From assembly GCF_003626595.1 (NCBI RefSeq), contig NZ_RBAK01000001.1:620001-684000 (forward strand): a DNA stretch of 64,000 nucleotides. Reading direction: 5' to 3'. Position 1 is the stretch's first letter. Every line of letters begins with the position of its first letter. This stretch comes from Micromonospora endolithica. Its GTDB lineage: Bacteria; Actinomycetota; Actinomycetes; Mycobacteriales; Micromonosporaceae. Shown piece after piece: positions 41,913-49,084 of this stretch. The position numbers were made by a program, and so were the translations under genes. The notes below the pieces were generated by a model. That model saw nothing but the letters and a program-made list of their open reading frames with translations. It searched no databases and was not told where the DNA came from.

Positions 41913-42710
41913 TCAGGCGCGCGCCGCGAGGGCGGCCGCGAGCCGGTCGAGGAACGCGCGGATGCTCTCCTCGGTGTGCGGCACCCGCATCTCGTCGTTG
42001 AGTGGCCCCTCGTACCGCAACGCCTGGGTGAGCGCATCCCGGACCTCGGCCGGCCGACCCGGGTAGAGCCCGCGCACGACGTGGTCGGCGACCCGGGTGA
42101 CGGTCCCGTCGTCCAGCACCCGGTCGAACTGGATGCCGTAGAGGATGCCGTTGACACGGCCCTTCCACCGGTACGTGCCCATGCCTCGCTGGCCCTCCAG
42201 AAGTACGGCGTCCGAACCCGGATCGTCCTCCGCTGCCGGCGTCCGGGCGGACGGTGCCGGTGCCGGATCACGGCCGGTGCCGGTGATCCCGGCCGCCTGT
42301 TCGTGCGCCCGGTCGAGGATCGCCTCGGCCTCCCGCCGGGCGGCGCTCACCATCTCCTCGGCTTCGCGTCGCGCCTCGTCACGGTGGTCGTTGGCCTGTT
42401 CCTCGGCGAGCCTGAGGATCTGCTCCACCCGGGTGCCCAGTCCGCTGAGTCTCGGCGCCTGCCGGTCGCGTCGCCGTCGCTGCGCGACGACCGCCGGTCC
42501 GGTGCCGCTCGCGGAGTCGCCGGCCGCCTCGTCATCCTCCAGGTCGTCCCCGACGAGATCGGATTCGGCCGAGCCGATCAGGGAGAGACCGACACCGAGC
42601 ACGGCGACGACGACGCCGGACCAGACGGCGGCCGGGCCGAGCGACGGACCGACCGCGACGCCGACGCCCAGCCCGAAGAGGACGGCAGCCGTCCCAGTCC
42701 GCTTTGGCAT
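41913..42710 (-). CDS. Membrane-anchored coiled-coil protein, unknown function
   Basis: 265 residues from the ATG at 42710, which has GAGGAGGAG 2 bases before it. Two hydrophobic segments (TAAVLFGLGVGVAVGPSLGP and AAVWSGVVVAVLGVGLSLIG) form an N-terminal hairpin. A DivIVA- or ATP-synthase-b-like coiled coil follows (about 90-140: VEQILRLAEEQANDHRDEAR and REAEAILDRAHEQAAG), then a linker and a C-terminal domain of about 90 residues (YRWKGRVNGILYGIQFDRVL to TEESIRAFLDRLAAALAARA). The reading frame is open upstream into a relic described separately. Role unknown; the coil suggests a scaffold at the membrane. Confidence 0.7.
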   Translation of the reverse strand: MPKRTGTAAVLFGLGVGVAVGPSLGPAAVWSGVVVAVLGVGLSLIGSAESDLVGDDLEDDEAAGDSASGTGPAVVAQRRRRDRQAPRLSGLGTRVEQILRLAEEQANDHRDEARREAEEMVSAARREAEAILDRAHEQAAGITGTGRDPAPAPSARTPAAEDDPGSDAVLLEGQRGMGTYRWKGRVNGILYGIQFDRVLDDGTVTRVADHVVRGLYPGRPAEVRDALTQALRYEGPLNDEMRVPHTEESIRAFLDRLAAALAARA

Positions 42711-42748
42711 GACTCCTCCTCGACCGCGCTGGCCGCGTTCGTCCACGC

Positions 42749-42773
42749 CGGACGCGATCGACAGTAGCGCCGC
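42749..42773. repeat. Copy 1 of a 25-base exact repeat, relic of a duplicated gene end
   Basis: These 25 bases are identical to 44538-44562. Read on the minus strand both copies encode AALLSIAS. In the second copy this is the C-terminus of an intact gene; here it stands in a short open stretch (42711-42848) before the membrane coiled-coil gene and belongs to no gene I can support. I infer the tail of a lost paralogue. Confidence 0.55.
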
Positions 42774-42873
42774 TTCGTCGAGCACGTCCGCCGAGAACGA
42801 GCCCGCATCTGCAGCGGACGCCAGCATCGCTGGGGCCGCCCCCGAACCCAAGCCCCCTGATGCTCAGACCCGG

Positions 42874-43083
42874 TCAACGTTCATGGACCGCACATTTGGT
42901 CGCGTCTGACTTCCTGGCTCCCGGCGCCTCGGTGATGGCGGCGAACTCCCGCAGCGCCATCTCCAGATCCTCCACGGTCTCCTGGGCGATCACCTCCGGA
43001 GTTGGCGTCCTCGGCCCCTGGGCCAACAGAAACGTCAACTGCTCGACGTTGTCGATGGTGGAGACGCCATCGTCGCGCAGCAC
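42874..43083 (-). CDS. Possible small protein, unknown function
   Basis: 69 residues from a GTG at 43083: a stretch with DNVEQLTFLLAQGPRTPTPE and VIAQETVEDLEMALREFAAI, which has the even hydrophobic spacing of two real helices. There is no purine-rich binding site before the GTG, and the upstream continuation is Arg-rich and unconvincing. It lies divergent to the secreted triple-repeat gene. It could equally be the remaining end of a larger lost gene. Confidence 0.4.
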   Translation of the reverse strand: MLRDDGVSTIDNVEQLTFLLAQGPRTPTPEVIAQETVEDLEMALREFAAITEAPGARKSDATKCAVHER

Positions 43084-43191
43084 TGGGGGTGTGGTGGGTC
43101 CCGGATACTGTCGGGCCGCGTCTCGGGGGACGGTCAGGTCCGCTGTTTCACCGCATGCCGCTCCGAGCGGCGACCTAGGGAGTATCGATCG

Positions 43192-44352
43192 ATGTTCGCC
43201 ACGAATCGCCGGGCACCCCGGAGGGTGCGCTTTACGGCCCTGTCCATGGCACCGCTGCTCGCCGCCGGGCTGCTCACCGCGGCCGCGCCCGCGGCGCAGG
43301 CCGCCACTCTGGATGTGAACTACGCGTACGTGTACGCCGACAAGCCGTCCGAGCCGGTGGGCGTCTGGTACAGGCCACGTGAATCCCGCAACCACAACAC
43401 GTCGGGATTGCCGAACAGCGTCCGCCGCGAGGGCGTCGGCGACTACTGGGTTCACCTGCCGGGTCTGGGTGATTCGGAGGCGAACCGTGGAGTCGCCCAT
43501 GTCACGGCGTACGGCGACACGGCGTCGCACTGCTTGGTCGCGTACACGCACCAATCCCGGATCGTGGATCCGAAGACCGGCGAAATCCTCTCAACGGCCG
43601 TCGACCTGCGGGTGCGCTGTTTCGACACCTCCGGTGCTCGCCTCGACTCGGAGTTCACCGCGAGCTGGACGAGGGCGGCGGGGTGGGGTGGAGGACTCAG
43701 CGACTTCGCCTACCTGACGTCCAGCGACGATCACCAGAGCCATGAGCCGCCGGCAAACCAGCAGTTCAACTCGATGGGCTACACCAACAAGGTCAACTAT
43801 CTGGGTACCGGTCGCTACAAGGTCGACTTGAGCGGCATGGGCAACAAAGGGCTCGACCCCAAGGCCGAGAAGGGCCACGTCCAGGTGACGGCCTACTTTG
43901 AGGAATCTCATCGGTGCAAGGTCGCGTACTTCCACACGTTCTCCGAGTCCACCCAGGTCGAGGTGAACTGCTACAACGCCGACGGTGTCCTGAGCGACTC
44001 CCGCTTCACCGTCACCTACGCCCGTGACGCCAACCTGGTGTGGAATCCCTGGGGCGCCTACACCTGGATTCAGGGCGGCGAGGTGCACCCGGACGAGCAG
44101 TGGACGTACCCCGACGACAGCCCCGGCACGACGGTGACGCGTGGCGTCGGGTCGGAGGAGGGCCGGTACTGGGTGAGCACGCCCATGAACGGCTTCATGG
44201 ACAAAGGCAATGTCCATGTGACGGCAGAGGGGCCCGGCGCGCACCACTGCAAGGTGGCCGAGTGGAATCCGGACAAGGGCATCCGAGTGCGCTGCTTCAC
44301 CGGCACCGGCGAGCCGGTCCGCAATCCCTTCCTCGTCTCGTTCGCGCTCTGA
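43192..44352 (+). CDS. Secreted protein of three ~110-residue repeats, unknown function
   Basis: 386 residues from the ATG at 43192 (GGGAG 9 bases upstream). A signal peptide (RVRFTALSMAPLLAAGLLTA then AAPAAQA) is followed by three divergent copies of one domain, at about 42-160, 168-285 and 288-386. Each has an aromatic opening strand, a Y(W/K)V-type strand, a VHVTA-type strand, an HC.VA motif and a final V.C(F/Y) motif. The cysteine pairs C114/C143, C242/C260 and C353/C368 recur in each unit and could form one disulfide per domain. No catalytic pattern is recognised. The protein may bind a surface or ligand. It faces a group of small genes on the other strand. Confidence 0.78.
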   Translation: MFATNRRAPRRVRFTALSMAPLLAAGLLTAAAPAAQAATLDVNYAYVYADKPSEPVGVWYRPRESRNHNTSGLPNSVRREGVGDYWVHLPGLGDSEANRGVAHVTAYGDTASHCLVAYTHQSRIVDPKTGEILSTAVDLRVRCFDTSGARLDSEFTASWTRAAGWGGGLSDFAYLTSSDDHQSHEPPANQQFNSMGYTNKVNYLGTGRYKVDLSGMGNKGLDPKAEKGHVQVTAYFEESHRCKVAYFHTFSESTQVEVNCYNADGVLSDSRFTVTYARDANLVWNPWGAYTWIQGGEVHPDEQWTYPDDSPGTTVTRGVGSEEGRYWVSTPMNGFMDKGNVHVTAEGPGAHHCKVAEWNPDKGIRVRCFTGTGEPVRNPFLVSFAL

Positions 44353-44514
44353 ACAGCCGGCCGAGGGGTGAATCGTGCTGGCGACTCGGACGCCTCCCCC
44401 TCGGCCAGGACTCCGTCTCGGCCGCGAGGGACGGGCCGACCACAGCACCCGCGCCCAGCCCGGCGGAGGAGCGTGCGGTCTTGGCCGGCTTTCGCATGGT
44501 TTTTCCGGGTAGCG

Positions 44515-44934
44515 TTAGCCGTGCTCAGGCACCACGGCGGACGCGATCGACAGTAGCGCCGCACCGTCGAGCATCTCCGGCTCGACCAGCACGTTCACTC
44601 CCACCCCAGGCTCCACCAGCCAGAACGCCTGCGCATTGTCGTGCAGACCTGCGACCTCGCCGTGCACGAAGTCGTTCAGTAGCCAACCCTCAGGGGCACC
44701 CTCGTGGTACCCGGCGAGGAAGTCGCGCAGTGCCGCGAGGTCGGCGAGCCGCTCACCCCGGAGCACGTGAACCCGCAGGTCGACCCGGTAGCCGTCGGGA
44801 ACCTGCCGCTCCCAGACCCGCGTCGCGAAACGCACCTCCTCCCATTCGCTGGCGAAGTCCGACACCTCCGCCCCGACGCCGTCGGGGAGGTAGCCGATCC
44901 GGAACCCGTCCAGCACGCCACCATCGGCGGTCAT
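44515..44934 (-). CDS. Hypothetical small protein
   Basis: 139 residues from the ATG at 44934, overlapping the stop of the gene before it as ATGA. The sequence alternates short strands and acidic loops (GFRIGYLPDGVGAEVSDFAS, FATRVWERQVPDGYRVDLRV, FLAGYHEGAPEGWLLNDFVH, AFWLVEPGVGVNVLVEPEM) and ends DGAALLSIASAVVPEHG. I recall similar uncharacterised proteins in Streptomyces and Micromonospora but know no function. A copy of its last coding bases occurs 1.8 kb away. Tight coupling with the next two genes points to a small operon. Confidence 0.68.
   Translation of the reverse strand: MTADGGVLDGFRIGYLPDGVGAEVSDFASEWEEVRFATRVWERQVPDGYRVDLRVHVLRGERLADLAALRDFLAGYHEGAPEGWLLNDFVHGEVAGLHDNAQAFWLVEPGVGVNVLVEPEMLDGAALLSIASAVVPEHG
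44538..44562. repeat. Copy 2 of the 25-base exact repeat, inside an intact gene
   Basis: Identical to 42749-42773; here it encodes the penultimate residues AALLSIAS of the hypothetical protein that ends at 44515. The flanks are also similar (a GTCGAGCA follows in both), so the identity is part of a longer diverged homology. Confidence 0.55.
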
Positions 44935-45380
44935 CCGGCCGCCTCGATCGCCGCCTCCACCTTGTCCAGATAGTTGAACCACCACTCGCCGCTCTCAGGA
45001 CTCGCACTCGTCGCCAATAAGTTGGCCGCCACGATGAACGGCAGAACGACAGCACCCTCCCTACCAAGGGCTGCGGAGAGTGGTCGCCGCTCCGTAAGGG
45101 CGGCCAGGAAGCTGGCGGTCTCGCCTTGTCGCAGACCGATCCACGACTCTTGATCGGCAATGTCTTGGGCCAGTGCCTCCGCATCTGCCGCCGACGGCAC
45201 TCCATCATGAATCTCAAAGAGAACGAATGCTGCTACCGCCGCGGCAAGCTCCACGCCAGCTTGTAGTTGCGCCCGATCTGAGAAAGCAGCCAAGGCGTCC
45301 TCGAAGCGTCCGGCGTCGCGATTGACCGCCGCGTCTAGAGCGCTGCGCACCAACGGCTCGACCCCGTCATCGATCTTCAT
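44931..45380 (-). CDS. Hypothetical helical protein
   Basis: 149 residues from the ATG at 45380 (GGAGG 7 bases upstream; a second ATG stands directly before at 45383). Nearly all helical: VEPLVRSALDAAVNRDAGRF, LQAGVELAAAVAAFVLFEIH, LAQDIADQESWIGLRQGETA, FIVAANLLATSASPESGEWW. One helix (residues about 40-56) is quite hydrophobic but short for a membrane span. The family is not recognised. It overlaps both neighbours and is probably translated together with them. Confidence 0.62.
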   Translation of the reverse strand: MKIDDGVEPLVRSALDAAVNRDAGRFEDALAAFSDRAQLQAGVELAAAVAAFVLFEIHDGVPSAADAEALAQDIADQESWIGLRQGETASFLAALTERRPLSAALGREGAVVLPFIVAANLLATSASPESGEWWFNYLDKVEAAIEAAG

Positions 45381-45642
45381 CATCCATCCTCCGATCGCGG
45401 TGGTGCTCTTTCCATGCCTTGAAGGCCCCAGTCGCGCCCGCAACTCCCAGCACGGTACCCACGATGGTCTTGGGCAGAGCCGGCAGAAACTCCTGAAATG
45501 TCGCGTAACCAGCGGCGAACGCCGAGGTCCACCATCCGATGGCCGCTGAGCTGACGCGTTCCCGCTGCTCGACCGGAGGGTTTGCGTAATCGCGACGTTC
45601 ACTGCGCCTACGCCGCGGTGCGGGCGGCACAGATGAACGCAA
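45367..45642 (-). CDS. Possible small membrane protein
   Basis: Up to 91 residues from a TTG at 45642 or 87 from a GTG at 45630; neither has a clear binding site. After a basic N-terminus, the region AAIGWWTSAFAAGYATFQEF and LPKTIVGTVLGVAGATGAF looks like a membrane-associated hairpin, and the tail is charged (KAWKEHHRDRRMDDEDR). It overlaps the following gene by 14 bases, which supports a coupled small operon. The gene call is uncertain. Confidence 0.45.
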   Translation of the reverse strand: MRSSVPPAPRRRRSERRDYANPPVEQRERVSSAAIGWWTSAFAAGYATFQEFLPALPKTIVGTVLGVAGATGAFKAWKEHHRDRRMDDEDR

Positions 45643-45680
45643 TGCGGGTGGCTGGTGGGTTGTGCTACCACCACCCGAGG

Positions 45681-45944
45681 TCAGTTTCCCAGCGCACGGA
45701 CCTTGGCGATCGTCTCCTGGACGTGCTGCTTCGCGGGCTCACCACCTTGTGCGGCCTGTGCCAGTGCCTGCCGGTAAGAGTCGATCATGCCGACCAGCGG
45801 GCCGGCCGCGACGCCCTGCAACGCGCCCGCGACGAGCGATCGCGCTTCGGCCGCGTCCTGCGCGGCGGCAGCCGTCTTGGCCTTCGCCTCGTCCAGCTTC
45901 TGCGACGCCGCCGCCAGTCTGGCGATCATCTCCGCTGCGCTCAC
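45681..45944 (-). CDS. Small helical protein (DUF6244-like)
   Basis: 87 residues from a GTG at 45944 with GGGGAGGG 4 bases upstream. The sequence is one long Ala/Gln/Lys-rich helical hairpin (MIARLAAASQKLDEAKAKTA, AEARSLVAGALQGVAAGPLV, YRQALAQAAQGGEPAKQHVQ) ending ETIAKVRALGN. I recall short proteins of this sequence type as numerous in Micromonospora and labelled DUF6244, with no known role. The size and helical-hairpin shape recall WXG100-type proteins, but there is no WXG motif. Confidence 0.7.
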   Translation of the reverse strand: MSAAEMIARLAAASQKLDEAKAKTAAAAQDAAEARSLVAGALQGVAAGPLVGMIDSYRQALAQAAQGGEPAKQHVQETIAKVRALGN

Positions 45945-46344
45945 GTGCCCTCCCCAAGGTCACCCGCACACTGTGGCCACGCCCCCGCACGGGCGGTAAC
46001 CACACAGGAGAGTACGAGATCACCGCACCGGACGCGACCACCCCGACGACCACGATCCCCACAGCCGGACCTCCGCCGCTACCGGATAGATCTTGGTACG
46101 CGAGCCCCCGCGGAGGGCAGTTGCCGGACCCAGCCTCCAGATCTTGGACAGTTACCGTCAGCGCGGAACGGTAAGTGTCCAAGATCTGTGGTGAAGGAGG
46201 ACTCGCGAGACATCTCACCGACTGAACTTGGCCGCGAACACCGAGGAAGTCGTGCCAAGAGCCGCATGCCGGCCCGACATCGTGTGACGCTTGAAGGGCG
46301 GGCCGGAGAGGCCGAAGGCTGCCGAGATCTGCGATCCGCGCGGG
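45945..46344. other. Gene-poor stretch holding a large hairpin
   Basis: About 400 bases between the DUF6244-like gene and the small GntR gene. Open frames cross it but have no binding sites or recognisable content. The notable element is the 51-base hairpin at 46138-46188 and an extra AGATCTTGG copy at 46088-46096. Confidence 0.45.
46138..46188. repeat. 51-base hairpin with 21-base arms
   Basis: The arm at 46138-46158 pairs with 46168-46188 at 20 of 21 positions around a 9-base loop. The outer part of the arm reads CAGATCTTGGACA. A further AGATCTTGG lies at 46088-46096. Arms this long with one mismatch are unlike the GC-only terminators elsewhere in the window, so a mobile REP-like element or a protein-binding site is possible. 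Confidence 0.65.
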
Positions 46345-46563
46345 TCAGCGCTCGGCGACAAACACGCCGAGCCCGTGGACGCCCTGCACCCATCCTTGGG
46401 TCTGCAGGACGAGAATCGCCTGACGCACCACTGTCGTCGAGACGCCGTGCTGATCCTTGAGCTGCATGGTCGACGGCAGCTTGTCGCCCGGCCGGAGCTT
46501 GCCGGACTCGATTTGCTCCCGGATGTGGTCCGCGAGCTGTTCCCACTTCGGCTTGACGGGCAT
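46345..46563 (-). CDS. Short GntR-family transcriptional regulator (DNA-binding domain only)
   Basis: 72 residues from the ATG at 46563 (GGGAG 5 bases upstream). MPVKPKWEQLADHIREQIES, then GKLRPGDKLPSTMQLKDQHGVSTTVVRQAILVLQTQGWVQGVHGLGVFVAER, is a complete GntR winged helix with nothing after it; GntR proteins normally have an effector domain of 70-160 residues more. Such stand-alone forms are frequent in actinomycetes and may pair with another subunit. It is divergent to the genes that lead into the FtsK cluster, and two matching operator-like sites lie in the gap between them. Confidence 0.8.
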   Translation of the reverse strand: MPVKPKWEQLADHIREQIESGKLRPGDKLPSTMQLKDQHGVSTTVVRQAILVLQTQGWVQGVHGLGVFVAER

Positions 46564-46601
46564 GTGTACTCCCAGGTCTGCCCCGCCATTCGATCACGCA
46601 C

Positions 46602-46661
46602 GACTACTCGTGACAAGTAGGGTGATGCGACCCTTGCTTTCTGTGACTACATGTGTAAAGT
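46602..46661. promoter_or_regulatory. Two direct copies of GACTACnnGTGnnAAGT, candidate GntR operators
   Basis: Copy one is at 46602-46618 and copy two at 46645-46661, 43 bases apart, about four helical turns, so both face the same side of the DNA. They lie between the divergent gntR gene and the cluster on the plus strand. The symmetry ACT...AGT within each is of the sort GntR proteins bind. Confidence 0.5.
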
Positions 46662-46824
46662 TCGACCTGGCCGGCTCCCAGGTCTGCAAACCGGAGTTGG
46701 TCTGCCCACCGCACAGAGCGCCCGGTCGGTCGATCCCCCCGGTCGGCCGGGCGTGCCGTGGCCTGCCCGCACGCAGGTCACGACGCAGCCTCCGCACGTT
46801 GACCGACGGACGGGAGACGACCAC

Positions 46825-47043
46825 GTGCCCCACGAATCCGACGACCATCAGCAGCCGCAGCCGACCGTAGGGAGCCACATGCTGGCGTCCACCGAGGACA
46901 TGCGGGACGCCGATGACATCCTGTTCGCTCATCCGCCCCGGACGGTGACGCGCTGGCGATGTGGGTGCGGCGAGGACTACCCCTGTCCCGAGGTGCGTTT
47001 CGCCCAACTGGTGAAGCGGGCCACCGTGCGGTCCGAACGGTGA
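46825..47043 (+). CDS. Small protein with a Cys-rich C-terminal motif
   Basis: 72 residues from the GTG at 46825 (GGGAG 8 bases upstream). The N-terminal half is polar; the C-terminal half reads TRWRCGCGEDYPCPEVRFAQ, where three Cys and acidic residues could bind a metal. Its stop overlaps the start of the next gene as GTGA, which supports it as a translated gene. Function unknown. Confidence 0.6.
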   Translation: MPHESDDHQQPQPTVGSHMLASTEDMRDADDILFAHPPRTVTRWRCGCGEDYPCPEVRFAQLVKRATVRSER

Positions 47044-47669
47044 ACCCGAGGGCCACCGGCGAGATCGTCGACGAGCTGCGCGAGGCGTGGCTGGCGACGA
47101 TCGCCGCCGCCGACCGGGCCGGCGCGCACCTGCACGGCTCGGGGCCGCCGGGCCGGCGACTGCCGTGGCAGGACGCGGTAGCCGAGTGCTGGCGGGCGCT
47201 GGGCGAGGTCTACGCGGGGTTGAGCACGGCCGGTGACGGCGGGTCGGCGGGCGCGGTGGTGGTCGGGTTGCGGGCGGCACGCGCCGACGCGGATCGGGCC
47301 GCCGCGCTCGCCAGCCGGGTCCGGCGGCGCGTGAACGCTGCCGAGGACCGGCTCCGGCGTACCCGGGATGCGACGGACGCGGCCCGGCGGCTCGCGGCGG
47401 CGGCGGACCGGCTGGACCTGGTCGACGCCCGGCTGGCGGTCGGCGGACGCCGGATCGACCGGTCGATCGCGACCCTGGCCGGCGGGTTCGTGCAGACCAC
47501 CGCACCGCCCGAGCGGGAAACCGGTGATCGGACCGCGACGCGGGTCACGACACGAACCGGCACCACGCCGACCGGCGAGATCGCCCGTGGCTGCCGCACG
47601 GCGAGCCGGCTGGTGGCCCGGCGGCGCGGACGAGGACGTACCGAGACGACGAGGGAGCGACGATGGTGA
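47040..47669 (+). CDS. Coiled-coil protein of the FtsK-type cluster
   Basis: 209 residues from the GTG at 47040, coupled to the gene before it. It is almost wholly helical: a first domain with EIVDELREAWLATIAAADRA and WQDAVAECWRALGEVYAGLS, then a long Ala/Arg coiled coil (about 75-150, with RADADRAAALASRVRRRVNA, AEDRLRRTRDATDAARRLAA and AADRLDLVDARLAVG), and a basic disordered tail. No family is recognised. Place and composition suggest a structural partner for the ATPase encoded opposite. Confidence 0.65.
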   Translation: MNPRATGEIVDELREAWLATIAAADRAGAHLHGSGPPGRRLPWQDAVAECWRALGEVYAGLSTAGDGGSAGAVVVGLRAARADADRAAALASRVRRRVNAAEDRLRRTRDATDAARRLAAAADRLDLVDARLAVGGRRIDRSIATLAGGFVQTTAPPERETGDRTATRVTTRTGTTPTGEIARGCRTASRLVARRRGRGRTETTRERRW

Positions 47670-48463
47670 CCGACCCGCACGCCGCGCTGCGCGGCCTGTT
47701 GACCGGCCGGCTGCGCGGGCACGAGCGGCGGATGCGCCGGTTCGCCGAGCCGGACTGGCGGCGCTACGCGGACCTGCTCGCCGGGGCGCTGCTGGTGGCG
47801 GTACGGCGACGGTTCGCCGCCGGGCAGGAGCGGGCGCCGGTGATCCGGTTCGTGGCGTCCGCCCGGGAACGGTACGACGTCACCGGGCACGACGTGGATC
47901 CCGCGCTGGCCGAGGCGCTGGTCTGGGCCGCGCTCGGCGAACGCGCGCCGGTGCCGGAGAGCGCGCCGGCCGTGGTGGCCCGTACCGTGCTGCTGCTCGG
48001 GCTGCTGGAGGACGAGGGGCTCTCCCCCGCCGAGCTGGACGAGGTCCTCGCCGCCGCCACCCGGGCCGCCGAGACGACGGCGGCAGCGGCAGCGCGGGCC
48101 GCCGAGACGACAGCGGCCGGGCCAGCGCAGACCGTAGACCGGACGACGGCGGCAGGCTCAGCGCAGCGAGCGGAACACCAGCACGTAGCCGCAGTACGCC
48201 AGCGGGACCATCGCGAAGCAGATCAGGATGCCGAGGTGGACGAAGCGCGGCGGGGTACCGGCGACGACCGCCGGCCGGCCCCACCGCCCGAGGATCAACC
48301 AGGCGGCGATCAGCGACACGGCGGGCAGTCCGGCGCACATCCACGCGTAAAGGGTGAACTGGTCGACCGCCCCCACTCCGGAGGCGACGACGAGGACCAG
48401 CATCAGCGCGATCCCGACCAGGGCGCAGCCGAGGTAGACGGCGACCGCCCGCGCCATCGCTGA
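47663..48463 (+). CDS. Hypothetical protein whose frame runs into the opposite gene
   Basis: 266 codons from the ATG at 47663 (GAGGGAG 5 bases upstream), overlapping the previous gene by 7 bases. Residues 1-135 look like a genuine helical domain (HAALRGLLTGRLRGHERRMR, WRRYADLLAGALLVAVRRRF, LAEALVWAALGERAPVPESA, LLEDEGLSPAELDEVLAAAT), followed by Ala/Thr repeats (RAAETTAA twice). From 48158 on, the frame is antisense to the converging membrane protein gene, in codon register with it, and the residues become polar and nonsensical. The true end may be near 48160, with the stop lost or read past; the domain function is unknown. Confidence 0.6.
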   Translation: MVTDPHAALRGLLTGRLRGHERRMRRFAEPDWRRYADLLAGALLVAVRRRFAAGQERAPVIRFVASARERYDVTGHDVDPALAEALVWAALGERAPVPESAPAVVARTVLLLGLLEDEGLSPAELDEVLAAATRAAETTAAAAARAAETTAAGPAQTVDRTTAAGSAQRAEHQHVAAVRQRDHREADQDAEVDEARRGTGDDRRPAPPPEDQPGGDQRHGGQSGAHPRVKGELVDRPHSGGDDEDQHQRDPDQGAAEVDGDRPRHR

Positions 48464-49081
48464 CCACGCCGGCAGCAGCGCCGGCCGCTGGGCCAGCAGG
48501 TCGGCGTGCTGTCCGTGCCGGTCGGCCTCGTCGGCGTAGCGCCGCGCCAACTCCAGCGCGGTGTCCACGTCGGGCTCCGCCGGGCGCTGGCCCGGTACCC
48601 CGGCCGCCGTCGGCAGCGCCAACCCCGACCCAACCCCCGGGGAGTACGCCCCGACCCCCGGCCGCCCCGGCGCGGCGGCTGCGCCGCCGGTCGTCCCCTC
48701 CCCCGTTCCGGGTCCGGTCGACGTCCCCACCATTCCGGGCTGGTACGTCACCCCGGGCGGCCCGGGCGGGCTGAACCCGCCGGACGCACCCGACACCGGA
48801 GCCGCCGGCGGCCAAGCCGGCGGGCCGGACACCGGAGCCGACGGCGGGCCCGGTGGTGGCGGCGGTGCCGCCCCGTCGGGCAGCGCGGACGGCGGAAGGC
48901 CGATGGCCCGGCCGAGCTGGTCGAGGCGGCGTCCCTGGGCGGTGAGCCGGTGCTGGAGGGAGTCGGCGGCGGCGTGCCGGTCACGGCGGCGTTCGGCCTC
49001 GGCGGCGGCGCCCCGCTCGCCGGCCCGGCGCTGGTCGGCGAGGTGCCGGGCCAGCGCGGCGTACTCGGAGAACGTGGACAC
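48158..49081 (-). CDS. Proline-rich membrane protein of the FtsK-type cluster
   Basis: 307 residues from the GTG at 49081 (GGAAGG 7 bases upstream), starting 3 bases after the end of the ATPase gene. Order: a charged N-terminal coiled coil (1-55, with YAALARHLADQRRAGERGAA), a disordered Pro/Gly linker (about 65-165), a short helix (DTALELARRYADEADRHGQH), then three membrane segments (VAVYLGCALVGIALMLVLVV, YAWMCAGLPAVSLIAAWLIL and LGILICFAMVPLAYCGYVLV). It could anchor or dock the FtsK-like ATPase at the membrane. Family unknown. Confidence 0.72.
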   Translation of the reverse strand: MSTFSEYAALARHLADQRRAGERGAAAEAERRRDRHAAADSLQHRLTAQGRRLDQLGRAIGLPPSALPDGAAPPPPPGPPSAPVSGPPAWPPAAPVSGASGGFSPPGPPGVTYQPGMVGTSTGPGTGEGTTGGAAAAPGRPGVGAYSPGVGSGLALPTAAGVPGQRPAEPDVDTALELARRYADEADRHGQHADLLAQRPALLPAWSAMARAVAVYLGCALVGIALMLVLVVASGVGAVDQFTLYAWMCAGLPAVSLIAAWLILGRWGRPAVVAGTPPRFVHLGILICFAMVPLAYCGYVLVFRSLR

Positions 49082-49084
49082 CGC

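Noticed and set aside
45681..47669. WXG100/ESX substrates near the FtsK-like ATPase
   Set aside because: The 87-residue helical protein and the 209-residue coiled-coil protein have the helical look but no WXG motif or YxxxD/E export tail, and no EccB, EccD or MycP genes are seen.
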